In this document: in pieces, positions 7,224 through 15,550 of the stretch
Numbering within the stretch: the stretch's first letter is position 1
Layout: each line of letters begins with the position of its first letter
NCBI RefSeq assembly: GCF_000191885.1
Contig: NZ_AEWI01000209.1
Location: 1 to 33,185 of the forward strand
Origin: Anaerophaga thermohalophila DSM 12881
GTDB taxonomy: Bacteria > Bacteroidota > Bacteroidia > Bacteroidales > Marinilabiliaceae
Length of the DNA: 33,185 bases
Direction of reading: 5' to 3'
Translations under genes and position numbers: made by a program
Notes under the pieces: generated by a model
What the model saw: only the letters and a program-made list of their open reading frames with translations
Told to the model about the DNA's origin: nothing
The model's database searches: none

Positions 7224-9656
7224 TTATCCCAATATTACCAGAACTTCATGCGTTCCTCCGTCAAATTTTTCAATAAGGTTACCATCAACGGCTTTGCCAT
7301 CCATTTCAAGCAGGGCTACTCCTTTGCTTACCGACTTTGGATTTTCAACTTTAATATTAAAGGTTGTCCCCCTCAATTTTCGTTTTATTTTAAATCCTTT
7401 CCATGAAGGAGGTATACAAGGATCAATTCTTAACCCGTCATAATCGGGGCGTATTCCCAGAATATACCTGGTCACGGCATAATAATTCCAGGCTGCCGTA
7501 CCGGTAAGCCAGCTGTTTTTCGCCTCTCCGGGTTTATGTGCGTCTTTTCCTGCAATCATCTGGGCATATACATAGGGTTCCGTGCGATGAAGTCCGGAAA
7601 TATCCTCCAGATAGGCCGGACAAATTTTCCTGTAATATTCCCAGGCACGTTCTCCCCTTCCAAGCACCGTTTCACCGATCATGATCCATGGATTGTTGTG
7701 ACAGAAGATGCCGGCATTTTCTTTATATCCTTCAGGATAAGAAGATATCTCTCCATATTCAATCACGTATTTGGTGAAAGCAGGATTGTTCAGAACGATG
7801 CCATATTCACAATCGAGTCGTTCCTTGACAGAATCAAGTGCTTTCTCAACCATTCCTTCATCGAGACCGATCCCGGCCATTGAGCACCATCCCTGGGATT
7901 CAATAAATATCTGACCTTCTTCATTCTCCTTACTTCCCACTTTTCTTCCGAAAAAATCATACGCTCTGAGAAACCATTCGCCATCCCAACCATGCCTTTT
8001 AACAGCTTCCACCATTTTATCGACATGTTTTTGTGCCTTGTCAGCTTCCCTCTCTTTTCCGGTTTTCCGACAAAGCCTCACAAACTCTTGTCCATAAACC
8101 ACGAATAATCCGGCAATCATCAACGATTCGGCGGTTCCGCCCGATCGATTTTCAGTGGTCTGAAACGACTCGTCCGGGTCATTCGAGAAACAGTTAAGAT
8201 TCAAACAGTCGTTCCAGTCGGCTCTTCCTATCAAAGGTAATCCATGTGGCCCCGGATTATTGACAACATGGTAGAAAGAGACTTTAAGGTGCTCAAAAAG
8301 GGGTTTTGCAACTGAGGCATCATTATCAAAAGGAACCATTTCGTCAAGAATTCCATAATCTCCGGTTTCTTTGATATATTCAGTGGTTGAAAGGATAAGC
8401 CATAGAGGGTCGTCGTTAAAATTGCCACCAATTGCATTGTTCCCGCGCTTCGTGAGCGGTTGGTACTGGTGATAAGCACCACCGTCTTCAAATTGAGTTG
8501 AGGCAATATCAATTATTCGTTCACGCGCTCTCTCCGGGATCTGATGTACAAAGCCGATAAGGTCCTGATTGGAATCTCTGAAACCCATTCCGCGTCCGAT
8601 ACCCACTTCGAAATAGGATGCCGAACGTGACATATTGAAGGTAACCATACATTGATACTGGTTCCAGATATTGACCATTCTGTCAAGTTTTTCGTCGCCG
8701 CTTTCCAATACAAACTTATCGAGCAGATGGTCCCAATATTCAATTAATTCGGAAAAAGCCACATCGACCTTTTCTGCGGTATCAAAACGCTCAATCAGCT
8801 TTCCTGCCGGCTTTTTGTTGATTACATTTTTGTCTTCCCATTTCTCATTTTCATTATTTTCCACATATCCGAGGATAAATACCAAATCTTTGCTTTCTCC
8901 GGGCTTCAGTTCAATTTCAAGGTAATGCGAGGCTACCGGCGACCACCCGTGAGCATGCGAATTGCGAGGCTTCCCCTCCAATACAGTCTGTGGTTCCGAG
9001 AGTTCATTATACAGGCCGGCAAAACTTTCCCTGTCGGTATCAAAACCTTGAATTGGTGTATTAACGTGGTAGAAAGCATAATGATTTCGGCGTTCTCTGT
9101 ATTCTGTTTTATGGTACAGGGTGGAACCGTCGATTTCCACCTCACCGGTATTCAGATTTCGCTGAAGGTTGTTTTGATCATCTTCTGCATTCCATAAGCA
9201 CCATTCCAGGAAAGAGAACAATTTGAACCTTTTCGTTTCCGGGGAAGTGTTGGTAATCGTCATTTTTTGAATTTCGCACCACGACTTCAAAGGGACAAAA
9301 AACAAAACTTCAGCCTTTAACCCGTTCTTTTCACCGATAATCTTAGTATAGCTCAACCCGTGCCTGCATTCATAACCGTCAAGCCTCGTCTTCACCGGCT
9401 TCCATCCGGGCGACCATATATCATGTCCATCATTTATATAAAAATACCTTCCTCCATTGTCCATCGGTACATTATTATAACGAAAACGGGTCAGTCTTCT
9501 GAATTTGGCATCCTTATAAAAAGAATATCCTCCTGCCGTATTGGAAATGAGTGAAAAAAAGTCCTCATTCCCCAGATAATTTATCCATGGCCATGGCGTA
9601 GCAGGCGTTGTAATCACATATTCCCGGTTTTTATCATCAAAGTATCCAAACTTCAT
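7224..9656 (-). CDS. GH94 cellobiose phosphorylase
   Basis: The 810-residue product has the length and the N-terminal block of cellobiose phosphorylases ([19 protein letters not shown], then '[20 protein letters not shown]'). The family catalytic motif '[14 protein letters not shown]' places the general acid at Asp483. Phosphate-site residues of characterised enzymes appear conserved at His653 ('HNNPW') and Thr718-Gly719 ('[12 protein letters not shown]'). The enzyme splits cellobiose with inorganic phosphate to glucose 1-phosphate and glucose, saving ATP. No signal peptide is visible, so it is cytoplasmic. The gene follows the GPH symporter by 64 bases, as expected if imported disaccharide is cleaved at once. 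Other GH94 specificities (cellodextrin, laminaribiose, cellobionate) cannot be fully excluded, but the N-terminus and length favour cellobiose. Confidence 0.93.
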   Translation of the reverse strand: MKFGYFDDKNREYVITTPATPWPWINYLGNEDFFSLISNTAGGYSFYKDAKFRRLTRFRYNNVPMDNGGRYFYINDGHDIWSPGWKPVKTRLDGYECRHGLSYTKIIGEKNGLKAEVLFFVPLKSWCEIQKMTITNTSPETKRFKLFSFLEWCLWNAEDDQNNLQRNLNTGEVEIDGSTLYHKTEYRERRNHYAFYHVNTPIQGFDTDRESFAGLYNELSEPQTVLEGKPRNSHAHGWSPVASHYLEIELKPGESKDLVFILGYVENNENEKWEDKNVINKKPAGKLIERFDTAEKVDVAFSELIEYWDHLLDKFVLESGDEKLDRMVNIWNQYQCMVTFNMSRSASYFEVGIGRGMGFRDSNQDLIGFVHQIPERARERIIDIASTQFEDGGAYHQYQPLTKRGNNAIGGNFNDDPLWLILSTTEYIKETGDYGILDEMVPFDNDASVAKPLFEHLKVSFYHVVNNPGPHGLPLIGRADWNDCLNLNCFSNDPDESFQTTENRSGGTAESLMIAGLFVVYGQEFVRLCRKTGKEREADKAQKHVDKMVEAVKRHGWDGEWFLRAYDFFGRKVGSKENEEGQIFIESQGWCSMAGIGLDEGMVEKALDSVKERLDCEYGIVLNNPAFTKYVIEYGEISSYPEGYKENAGIFCHNNPWIMIGETVLGRGERAWEYYRKICPAYLEDISGLHRTEPYVYAQMIAGKDAHKPGEAKNSWLTGTAAWNYYAVTRYILGIRPDYDGLRIDPCIPPSWKGFKIKRKLRGTTFNIKVENPKSVSKGVALLEMDGKAVDGNLIEKFDGGTHEVLVILG

Positions 9657-9720
9657 TGTTTCTTTGTCGTTTTATTTGGTTATATAATTATAGATCAATG
9701 ATTAACACCATCTGCTGCAT

Positions 9721-11346
9721 CTAATAATCTATTGAATATCCTTCTTTCAGTCTTCGCTGATTCAACTCTGTTGTAATGGCATCCACTTTATCCTGATCGA
9801 GGGGATAAAATTTCATCAGTACAGCACCAAGCAAAGCGATGACAGTAGGTATCCAGCTCATTAACATCACGATGCCCGGCACAGCTCCCTGAATCGCCAC
9901 AGCGTCTTGTCCGTCATAATTGAATGCCGAAAGGACAAATCCGATAATGGCACCTGCCAAACCTCCGCCGAATTTGGTGGAGAACGACCCTGCCGAATAG
10001 ATCAGCCCGGTAGCCCTTCGACCGTTCTTATATTCCGAATAATCGGCTGCATCGCCAAGCATTGCAAAGAAAAGCGTGGGAAAAATGGCGGCACCAAACT
10101 CAGAAACTATGCCAATGGCAAAAATGGGAACAATATCGCCCGGCCCGCAAAATGCAATCAATGCATTGACACCTCCCGAAAATATCAGGGCATAAATGAA
10201 GAGCCGGCGTTTGCCGAACTGTCTTGCCAGAGGCGATGTGGCCATTGCACCCAGGATAGAAGCGATCATCAAACCCACCATATAAGACCCGGCCAGTAAT
10301 TGGTTATGCAGATAATGAGTGAAATAGATTACTGTAATCCCCTGTTTAATGGAATTATAGATATTAAACAGCAAGCCGATGATCAACAATACGAGCCATG
10401 GCCGGTTGGAAATAAGGTCTTTTAAATCTTTTACCAGGTTTGTCTCCTGTGTCTTGGGTGGCGAAACCCGTTCTCTGGTAGTATAGAAAGTAATAATTAA
10501 AGATATTGCCAGCAGCACCGACATCAGGTAAATAGCTTTAGAATATCCTTCTTTCTGGTCGATGATGGTTATCTTGCTTTCATCCAGGTCCGGTTCGCCC
10601 TCTACAATAAAAGTATAAGGAAGACCGGCCTCCATAGAAAAACTTTTCTCCTGGGTTGGAACATTGACACTGTCGGCCATTTCAGCATCGGCCCAAACAA
10701 ATGTAGCTACTCCGGCTTTGGTTTTTATCCTGACATTCTCAACACTCTCGGGGGCAGAAACTGTAACTTCATATTTTTCATTACCCAGATCAACCATTTC
10801 AATTGTCGGGTTTATATCCCCGAAGTTAGCCACCAGAAATAAAAGAGCTCCCTGAACGAGCATTCCGCCTGCAAAAGCGCCGACCATCCTGTAAGAACCT
10901 ATGCTTGTGCGTTCTTTATCATCGCCTGTCATGACGGCCATCAGCGCTCCGTAAGGAATATTGTTGGCAGTATATATCAGGGTAAACAGAATGTAAGTGA
11001 CGTATGCATAGATAATTTTCCCGGTCGGACTTAAATCAGGCGTAGTAAAAAGAAGAGAAAGCATAACCGCAAGCGGGATGGCCGTCCATAAAATCCAGGG
11101 ACGAAATTTCCCATACTTCGAATTGGTACGATCGCCGATGATACCCATTACAACATCACTGACGCCGTCACTGGAACGGGCTATCAGCATCAAAAGACCT
11201 ACTGCTGCAGGGTTAAGGCCAAAAACATCGGTATAGAATACGAATAAAAAAGTAGCAACTCCACGCCATGCAATATTGGCTGCGGCGTCTCCCAACGCAT
11301 AACCCACTTTTTCTCTTATGCTTAACTTCTGCCTGGTTACTTGCAT
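9721..11346 (-). CDS. GPH-family (MelB-like) sugar:cation symporter with a periplasmic insert
   Basis: The 541-residue product is an MFS protein of the glycoside-pentoside-hexuronide:cation type. The N-terminal 'KLSIREKVGYALGDAAANI' and the first-helix-bundle motif 'ARSSDGVSDVVMG', with Asp60 and Asp64 at the positions of the MelB cation-site aspartates, identify the family. 'GDRTNSKYGKFRPWILW' and 'NNIPYGALMAVMTGDDKERTSI' are also typical. Family members are usually about 450-480 residues; here roughly 90 hydrophilic, beta-rich residues (about 176-266) are inserted between predicted TM5 and TM6, on the periplasmic side. The gene lies 9 bases after the regulator gene and 64 bases before the GH94 gene, so cellobiose or a related disaccharide is the likely cargo. 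Confidence 0.92.
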   Translation of the reverse strand: MQVTRQKLSIREKVGYALGDAAANIAWRGVATFLFVFYTDVFGLNPAAVGLLMLIARSSDGVSDVVMGIIGDRTNSKYGKFRPWILWTAIPLAVMLSLLFTTPDLSPTGKIIYAYVTYILFTLIYTANNIPYGALMAVMTGDDKERTSIGSYRMVGAFAGGMLVQGALLFLVANFGDINPTIEMVDLGNEKYEVTVSAPESVENVRIKTKAGVATFVWADAEMADSVNVPTQEKSFSMEAGLPYTFIVEGEPDLDESKITIIDQKEGYSKAIYLMSVLLAISLIITFYTTRERVSPPKTQETNLVKDLKDLISNRPWLVLLIIGLLFNIYNSIKQGITVIYFTHYLHNQLLAGSYMVGLMIASILGAMATSPLARQFGKRRLFIYALIFSGGVNALIAFCGPGDIVPIFAIGIVSEFGAAIFPTLFFAMLGDAADYSEYKNGRRATGLIYSAGSFSTKFGGGLAGAIIGFVLSAFNYDGQDAVAIQGAVPGIVMLMSWIPTVIALLGAVLMKFYPLDQDKVDAITTELNQRRLKEGYSIDY

Positions 11347-11355
11347 GGCTAAGAT

Positions 11356-12096
11356 TTAAATGTTAAAATCCAACACCTCTTTTCTGGTTTTTTCATACAC
11401 TTCGCGACTGAACATGTAAAGGCGGGCGGGTTTATGAGCCACACCTTTTTGCTTTTCATCCAGCGGAATAAGATATTTCATGCGCGCAATCTTCTTGCGA
11501 AAATTTCTTTTATCCAGCTCAACCCCCAACACTACCTCGTACAGCTTCTGAAGTTGTGAAAGCGTGAACTTCTCGGGCAATAATTCAAATCCTATAGGTT
11601 CATAAAGTAATTCACGACGAAGGGCACGAAGAGCTGATTGCAGAATATGATAATGGTCAAATGCCAGATCGGTAACTTCAGATACGGGATACCATTTTAC
11701 ATTTCTCCCCTTCCACTTCAGCGTAACCTTTTCGGTAGCCAGAAGAGAGTAATAGCCTACTGATATTATCCTGCTGTCCGGGTCACGTCCACTTGCCCTG
11801 AGCCAGGCCTGATCGTTAGGACGTTTTAATCGGTCGGTATCACAAAATGCACCAAATTGCTTCAAATAGATATTTTCCAACCCCGTTAAATCGAACAATA
11901 TACGGGCGGCTGCATCTTCAAGACTCTCATGCTCGAAAATGTGATTACCGGTAAGCGTCAGATCAGAGAACAACTCTTTACCTGTCTTTTCATCTTTTAA
12001 CACCCGATCAACCAGCAGGACATTCAGTTTTTCAAAATCGAAACCGAATATCACACAATCAACTGATATTGAATTATTCAATTGTGCTTTTACCAT
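11356..12096 (-). CDS. Nudix-domain transcriptional regulator (NrtR/AraR-like)
   Basis: The 246-residue product has an N-terminal Nudix fold (about 1-150) and a C-terminal winged-helix domain (about 155-235; 'FTLSQLQKLYEVVLGVELDKRNFRKKI', the pattern of NrtR-type regulators). The Nudix box is degenerate: the consensus R-E-U-x-E-E-x-G-U reads R65-I-L-F-D-L-T-G-L73, losing the metal-binding glutamates, so hydrolase activity is unlikely. In Bacteroidota such proteins control sugar pathways by binding metabolites (the arabinose regulator AraR is the studied example). It heads the symporter/phosphorylase operon, so a glucan-derived sugar or sugar phosphate is the likely effector. Inverted repeats upstream (12359-12381 and 12453-12476) are candidate operators. 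Confidence 0.9.
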   Translation of the reverse strand: MVKAQLNNSISVDCVIFGFDFEKLNVLLVDRVLKDEKTGKELFSDLTLTGNHIFEHESLEDAAARILFDLTGLENIYLKQFGAFCDTDRLKRPNDQAWLRASGRDPDSRIISVGYYSLLATEKVTLKWKGRNVKWYPVSEVTDLAFDHYHILQSALRALRRELLYEPIGFELLPEKFTLSQLQKLYEVVLGVELDKRNFRKKIARMKYLIPLDEKQKGVAHKPARLYMFSREVYEKTRKEVLDFNI

Positions 12097-12358
12097 TTTT
12101 GTTTATTTAATATTTGAACAAGGTCGAAAATATAGCATCTAATCATCTGACTTATAGCGCCTAACCTATGCCTTCTGCCTTTCAACGCCTTTATTTATTG
12201 CTTATTTATTGCATGTGTTCAGAATTTTCCGAACCGGCCATTGTAAATTACATAAACCAAAAATATCTTTGTATCTTTACCTGCCTGAATGTTTTAAGCA
12301 GTATCCATCATCTTCCTTGTCAAAAGTACCACCCATCTCCAGAACAGAACATAATGTA

Positions 12359-12381
12359 ATAAGTGTTAAGAAAACACTTAT
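12359..12381. promoter_or_regulatory. Candidate operator: 9-bp perfect inverted repeat
   Basis: ATAAGTGTT and AACACTTAT are separated by aagaa. The half-site AGTGTT/AACACT recurs at 12453-12476. It lies 263 bases upstream of the Nudix-type regulator gene, whose operon it may control, but could also serve the divergent pduO gene. Confidence 0.4.
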
Positions 12382-12397
12382 ATTTTGAATTGCTAAA

Positions 12398-12414
12398 TTA
12401 GGAATGAATCCTAA
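12398..12414. promoter_or_regulatory. Short inverted repeat TTAGGA-N5-TCCTAA
   Basis: A perfect 6-bp inverted repeat with the same 5-base spacer as the site at 12359. Its sequence is different. It is followed by an A-run on the plus strand, so it is not a plus-strand terminator. Confidence 0.25.
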
Positions 12415-12452
12415 AAAAACAAAGAAATCAAAATAATTTTAAAACCTAAAAT

Positions 12453-12476
12453 AGTGTTTATTGTACTTCAAACACT
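12453..12476. promoter_or_regulatory. Candidate operator: second AGTGTTT/AAACACT inverted repeat
   Basis: AGTGTTT (12453-12459) and AAACACT (12470-12476) are separated by 10 bases. The arms share the half-site of 12359-12381. The different spacing would need a flexible or multimeric binder, or the similarity is chance in AT-rich DNA. Confidence 0.3.
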
Positions 12477-12633
12477 TTAATCCCTTTTAAAATATGGAAT
12501 AGAGAATTTATTATAAAAAATGTTAAAATTCGAATTCACCTGATGGTTTTTGATATTCTAATCAAAATTGCAAAAAGTATTGTTTCTTGTTTTCCGCATC
12601 GCATCGGGAAAAGAAATTAATTTTTTCATGAAC

Positions 12634-12663
12634 TTTCTCACGAAGGGCATAGTTATATCTTTG
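12634..12663 (+). promoter_or_regulatory. Promoter of the pduO-type gene
   Basis: TTTC (12634-12637), an 18-base spacer and TATCTTTG (12656-12663) fit the Bacteroidota consensus. The predicted start of transcription is near 12670. An AAGGAG motif (12673-12678) then sits 9 bases before the ATG at 12688. Confidence 0.55.
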
Positions 12664-12687
12664 CAAAACCTAAAGGAGATAATTGTC

Positions 12688-13248
12688 ATGCAAAAAAGTC
12701 AGATATACACGAAAGCCGGAGACAAAGGTAAGACCGGATTAATAGGGGGAACAATTGTCCCTAAACATCACTTCAGGCTGGAGGCTTATGGAACTGTTGA
12801 TGAACTAAATGCTCAAATAGGATTGATCAGAGCTTTTGCGGGGGAGAACGATATTACCGGAGTATTACCGCGTATTCAGGAGCAACTCTTTATGATTGGG
12901 GCATATCTGGCGACAGACGACACAATTTCAGAATTACGCTCGAAACTTAATTGTGATGAAGCAGAGATAGATTTTCTTGAAAAAGAAATGGACAGGATGG
13001 ATGCTTCACTTCCTCCCCTGAAAAACTTTATTCTGCCGGGAGGTCATCCGTCTGCTGCCCAATGTCATATTGCCCGTACTGTTTGCAGAAGAGCAGAACG
13101 TCGTGTCAATCAAATGGCCGCGGAAACCGAAATAGACCCATGGATTCTAAGGTATCTGAACAGGTTATCAGACTATTTCTTTGTACTTTCACGCTTTCTG
13201 GCAAAACATTTCGATAATGACGAAATAAGATGGGAACCGAAGTTGTAA
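12688..13248 (+). CDS. pduO: Cob(I)alamin adenosyltransferase, PduO type
   Basis: The 186-residue product carries the PduO ATP-binding signature at the N-terminus (IYTKAGDKGKTGLIGG), then 'RLEAYGTVDELNAQIGLIRAF', 'FILPGGHPSAAQCHIARTVCRRAER' with the catalytic-face arginines, and 'LNRLSDYFFVLSRF'. It transfers adenosine from ATP to reduced cobalamin, forming coenzyme B12 in the cytoplasm. The frame stays open 40 codons further upstream, but the start at 12688 is preferred: it fits family N-termini, has AAGGAG at 12673-12678, and the longer version would begin upstream of the predicted promoter. No cobalamin riboswitch or B12-dependent enzyme is seen nearby. Confidence 0.95.
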   Translation: MQKSQIYTKAGDKGKTGLIGGTIVPKHHFRLEAYGTVDELNAQIGLIRAFAGENDITGVLPRIQEQLFMIGAYLATDDTISELRSKLNCDEAEIDFLEKEMDRMDASLPPLKNFILPGGHPSAAQCHIARTVCRRAERRVNQMAAETEIDPWILRYLNRLSDYFFVLSRFLAKHFDNDEIRWEPKL

Positions 13249-13329
13249 GATTGTTTTTTTTTTCTAATTTCGCAGAAAACAGCAAGGACATAAAAACAAA
13301 ATATTATTAAGAGTTAAATTGTATTTGCT

Positions 13330-13551
13330 ATGTATTGGACTCTTGAATTAGCATCAAAACTGGAAGATGCGCCCTGGCCGGCTACAAAAGATGAATTAAT
13401 TGATTTTGCCATTCGTTCGGGGGCACCTCTGGAGGTTATTGAAAATCTTCAGGAAATAGAGGATGAAGGAGAAGTATATGAGAGTATTGAAGACATCTGG
13501 CCCGATTATCCCAGTAAGGATGATTTTTTCTTTAATGAGGATGAATATTGA
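13330..13551 (+). CDS. Small acidic DUF2795 family protein
   Basis: The 73-residue product is strongly acidic. The segment 'WPATKDELIDFAIRSGAPLEVIENLQEIEDEGEVYESIEDIWPDYPSKDDF' matches the DUF2795 pattern common next to housekeeping genes in Bacteroidota; the function is unknown. It lies 81 bases after the adenosyltransferase gene and is closed by a strong terminator at 13592. The first residues (MYWTLELASKLEDAPWP) are a common N-terminus in these proteins, supporting the ATG used. Confidence 0.8.
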   Translation: MYWTLELASKLEDAPWPATKDELIDFAIRSGAPLEVIENLQEIEDEGEVYESIEDIWPDYPSKDDFFFNEDEY

Positions 13552-13591
13552 TTTGTAAAGGGCATTCTAAAACAACATCAATAAGAATAAG

Positions 13592-13625
13592 AAGGTCGTC
13601 TGCTCTGTCAAGACGACCTTTTTTT
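13592..13625. terminator. Bidirectional terminator between convergent genes
   Basis: AAGGTCGTC (13592-13600) pairs perfectly with GACGACCTT (13612-13620) over an 11-base loop, followed by TTTTT on the plus strand. On the minus strand a T-rich tract (CTTATTCTTATT) follows. It separates the DUF2795 gene (plus) from the OstA-like gene (minus). Confidence 0.9.
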
Positions 13626-13628
13626 ACA

Positions 13629-15263
13629 CTATTCGGAGAATTGATAGTCGCTATAATCCGTTCGCTGCACCTCTTCCACTATTTCTTTGAAGTGAAAGAT
13701 ATCCTCATATTTTTTGGGACGGTATTTTTCCAACCACAAAAAGCCTTCGAGACGTGTTGATTCCTTATCAAGCACGAAAGGAGGATTCATGTTTCCGGTT
13801 GGCTGGGTTCGTAAAACAATAGTCTCTACTTTCCTGTTTTTTAAATAGATGGTCAAACTGCTGCTCTCGGCTCTGTTTACCCCGATTACGTAATCTCTGT
13901 CTTTGGGATAATAGACCGTTTGCCCGTTCCCGTCAACATCTATCTTATAGAGCTGATTTTCTTTAAAATAACCCGTCATCTTTTTGCCCTTAATCTGATT
14001 AAAATGAACAGAATCCTCGGGTGCAATCAGAAAGGCATTCTCAATCATTTCGGCTTTATACAAAACCCGGTTGCGCGTATAAAGCTTAATTTCACTGGCA
14101 GTCATCTGGTTTCCCTGCGCCCAAATCACCGGCTCGTGATAAAAAGTATTGGTGCTGTCGCGAAAATCATAAACCATGGAATCACATCGGCCCTGCAAAT
14201 CGTAACGATAGAACTGAACGTTATGAAAGGCTCTTACAATTTTATTTTCTACTTCCCCGGATACAGGATCTGCTCTCAGGGTATCAGCATGCAGAAAGAG
14301 CGTATCGTTTCCGTAAACTTGCTTTAAAACAGCCTTCTTCGTTGCCAGAGCTTTCTCGGTTTTTTCATTATAATATCCGTAATCGCCGGTAATTATCACG
14401 TTATTCGCAGTATCCTCAAGAGCCATTCCCGAAAAGACTTCCCCGAAACCATCATTCCGGTTATACAAAATGGTATCGCCCCTCAGAGTTTGTTCGCCTC
14501 CGTCTATATAATTGTTTTTAAGTAAGCGGGCCTTGTCACTGCGGGTATCGTAAAAGCCCAGTTCGGAAAAAATCCTGTTTTCGTCGCTGTAAATATTTGT
14601 AGGTCCGACAATACCAACGACCTCGGTTCTCGTAAAATACTTCAAAGTATCACTATACATCCTGTAATCTGGATTGATCAACACCACGCTGTCTTTAAAG
14701 TTGACCTCGCCGGTTCGGGGATAATAAAAACCCAGACTGCTGGTGAGCTGATTACGTTCATCAACAATTCTCCCTCCATTGAAGTAGTAAGCAACATCAT
14801 TTTTCCGGTCATAGTCAAGAAAATCGGTGGTAAGTACAACATTCTTGTTTACCAGTCTCACATTTTCCCTCACCTTTGCAAGTTCCTCGTTGCCATCATA
14901 GTTCAGTTTGTCACCGTAAAGATGTATGGTATCATTCTGAATAATGTGAATAGAACCGAAGGCTTCAACCCTGTTGGAGTCACGGTTAAGAATTGCACTG
15001 TCGCAAAACATCCTGGTATTGAGATGCTGCATTCTTACATTTCCGACAAGAGCCCATGAGTTTTTTCCCAGACGCTTTTCGGCTCCCTTCATCAAATCGG
15101 CGTATTCAATTAAAATTTTCCTGTTTTCTTCCCGGCCTTTTTTCTCATCCTGACCCTGTGCCTGGATAAAAACAAAACTTCCCAACAGAAAAAACAATAC
15201 CACGATTGTTTTCAGCAGCCGTTTAACACTATAAAAAAAAACTCCAAAAAAGTATTCAGGCAT
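13629..15263 (-). CDS. OstA/LptA-like LPS-transport periplasmic protein
   Basis: The 544-residue product has a hydrophobic signal segment (about residues 14-35, ending 'FIQAQG'). Repeated beta-jellyroll OstA-like units follow, e.g. 'WALVGNVRMQHLNTRMFCDSAILNRDSNRVEAFGSIHI', 'DKLNYDGNEELAKVRENVRL' and 'TTDFLDYDRKNDVAYYFNGG'. These are the Bacteroidota OstA-like_N family, thought to form the periplasmic slide for lipopolysaccharide between the inner membrane and LptD. It is much longer than E. coli LptA (185 residues). A start at the ATG at 15263 gives a 13-residue N-terminal extension before the basic signal start 'SVKRLLK'. It lies downstream of two SurA-type genes and a lipoprotein gene, all on one strand, with a repeat-filled 287-bp gap before it. 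Confidence 0.9.
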   Translation of the reverse strand: MPEYFFGVFFYSVKRLLKTIVVLFFLLGSFVFIQAQGQDEKKGREENRKILIEYADLMKGAEKRLGKNSWALVGNVRMQHLNTRMFCDSAILNRDSNRVEAFGSIHIIQNDTIHLYGDKLNYDGNEELAKVRENVRLVNKNVVLTTDFLDYDRKNDVAYYFNGGRIVDERNQLTSSLGFYYPRTGEVNFKDSVVLINPDYRMYSDTLKYFTRTEVVGIVGPTNIYSDENRIFSELGFYDTRSDKARLLKNNYIDGGEQTLRGDTILYNRNDGFGEVFSGMALEDTANNVIITGDYGYYNEKTEKALATKKAVLKQVYGNDTLFLHADTLRADPVSGEVENKIVRAFHNVQFYRYDLQGRCDSMVYDFRDSTNTFYHEPVIWAQGNQMTASEIKLYTRNRVLYKAEMIENAFLIAPEDSVHFNQIKGKKMTGYFKENQLYKIDVDGNGQTVYYPKDRDYVIGVNRAESSSLTIYLKNRKVETIVLRTQPTGNMNPPFVLDKESTRLEGFLWLEKYRPKKYEDIFHFKEIVEEVQRTDYSDYQFSE

Positions 15264-15283
15264 ATACGTAAGTCATTCTAACA

Positions 15284-15541
15284 ATGAAACGCGGATGGCG
15301 CTTTAATTTCTCCTCCGGCTCCGCCGCTTTGTTTACAAAGAAATCTGCCACAACATGTCCCTATCACATCAGGAAAAGAACATGTATAAAACTCAATCAT
15401 GCGAGTTCCATCCGACCAATAACTTAGACTAATATTATACTGATGAAACGAGCATGACAAAAATTGTCATAATAGAACATGTATAAATTCTTGCATGCGA
15501 GTTCCATCCGACCTTAAAAATAAATTTTATACGGATGAAAA
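15284..15541 (+). repeat. Dispersed repeat, two units (one long-form, one short-form)
   Basis: Unit 1 (15284-15441) starts ATGAAACGCGGATGG and carries a 55-base insert (15296-15350), then ACATGTATAAA and the GCGAGTTCCATCCG tail. Unit 2 (15442-15533) is the 92-bp form with hairpin TGACAA-AAA-TTGTCA and tail CCATCCG...CGGATGAAA. The block fills the gap between the lipoprotein and OstA-like genes, in antisense orientation to both. Confidence 0.85.
15296..15350 (+). repeat. 55-base long-form insert, copy 1
   Basis: It matches 18795-18849 at 53 of 55 positions. It replaces the short hairpin of the normal unit with a GC-rich segment (CCTCCGGCTCCGCCG) followed by the inverted repeat CTTTG-TTTA-CAAAG. 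Confidence 0.85.
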
Positions 15542-15550
15542 TAAAGCAGG

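Larger units (their letters stand above)
12097..12687. other. 591-bp divergent intergenic region
   Basis: Between the minus-strand regulator gene and the plus-strand pduO gene. It contains three inverted repeats (12359-12381, 12398-12414, 12453-12476) and the pduO promoter (12634-12663). The part near 12187-12215 has a TTTATTGC-type tandem. No convincing gene; short open frames here show no family resemblance. Confidence 0.55.

Noticed and set aside
12568..12687. 40-codon N-terminal extension of the adenosyltransferase
   Set aside because: It would start upstream of the predicted promoter, lacks family similarity, and a good AAGGAG site serves the internal ATG.
15278..15460. Minus-strand ORF containing GRFLCKQSGGAGGEIKAP
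   Set aside because: A similar frame (GRFLCKQSGGAGGGIKAP) appears at 18696-18965 because both contain the long-form repeat insert. They start and end differently and the second runs into a real gene, so they are by-products of repeat DNA.
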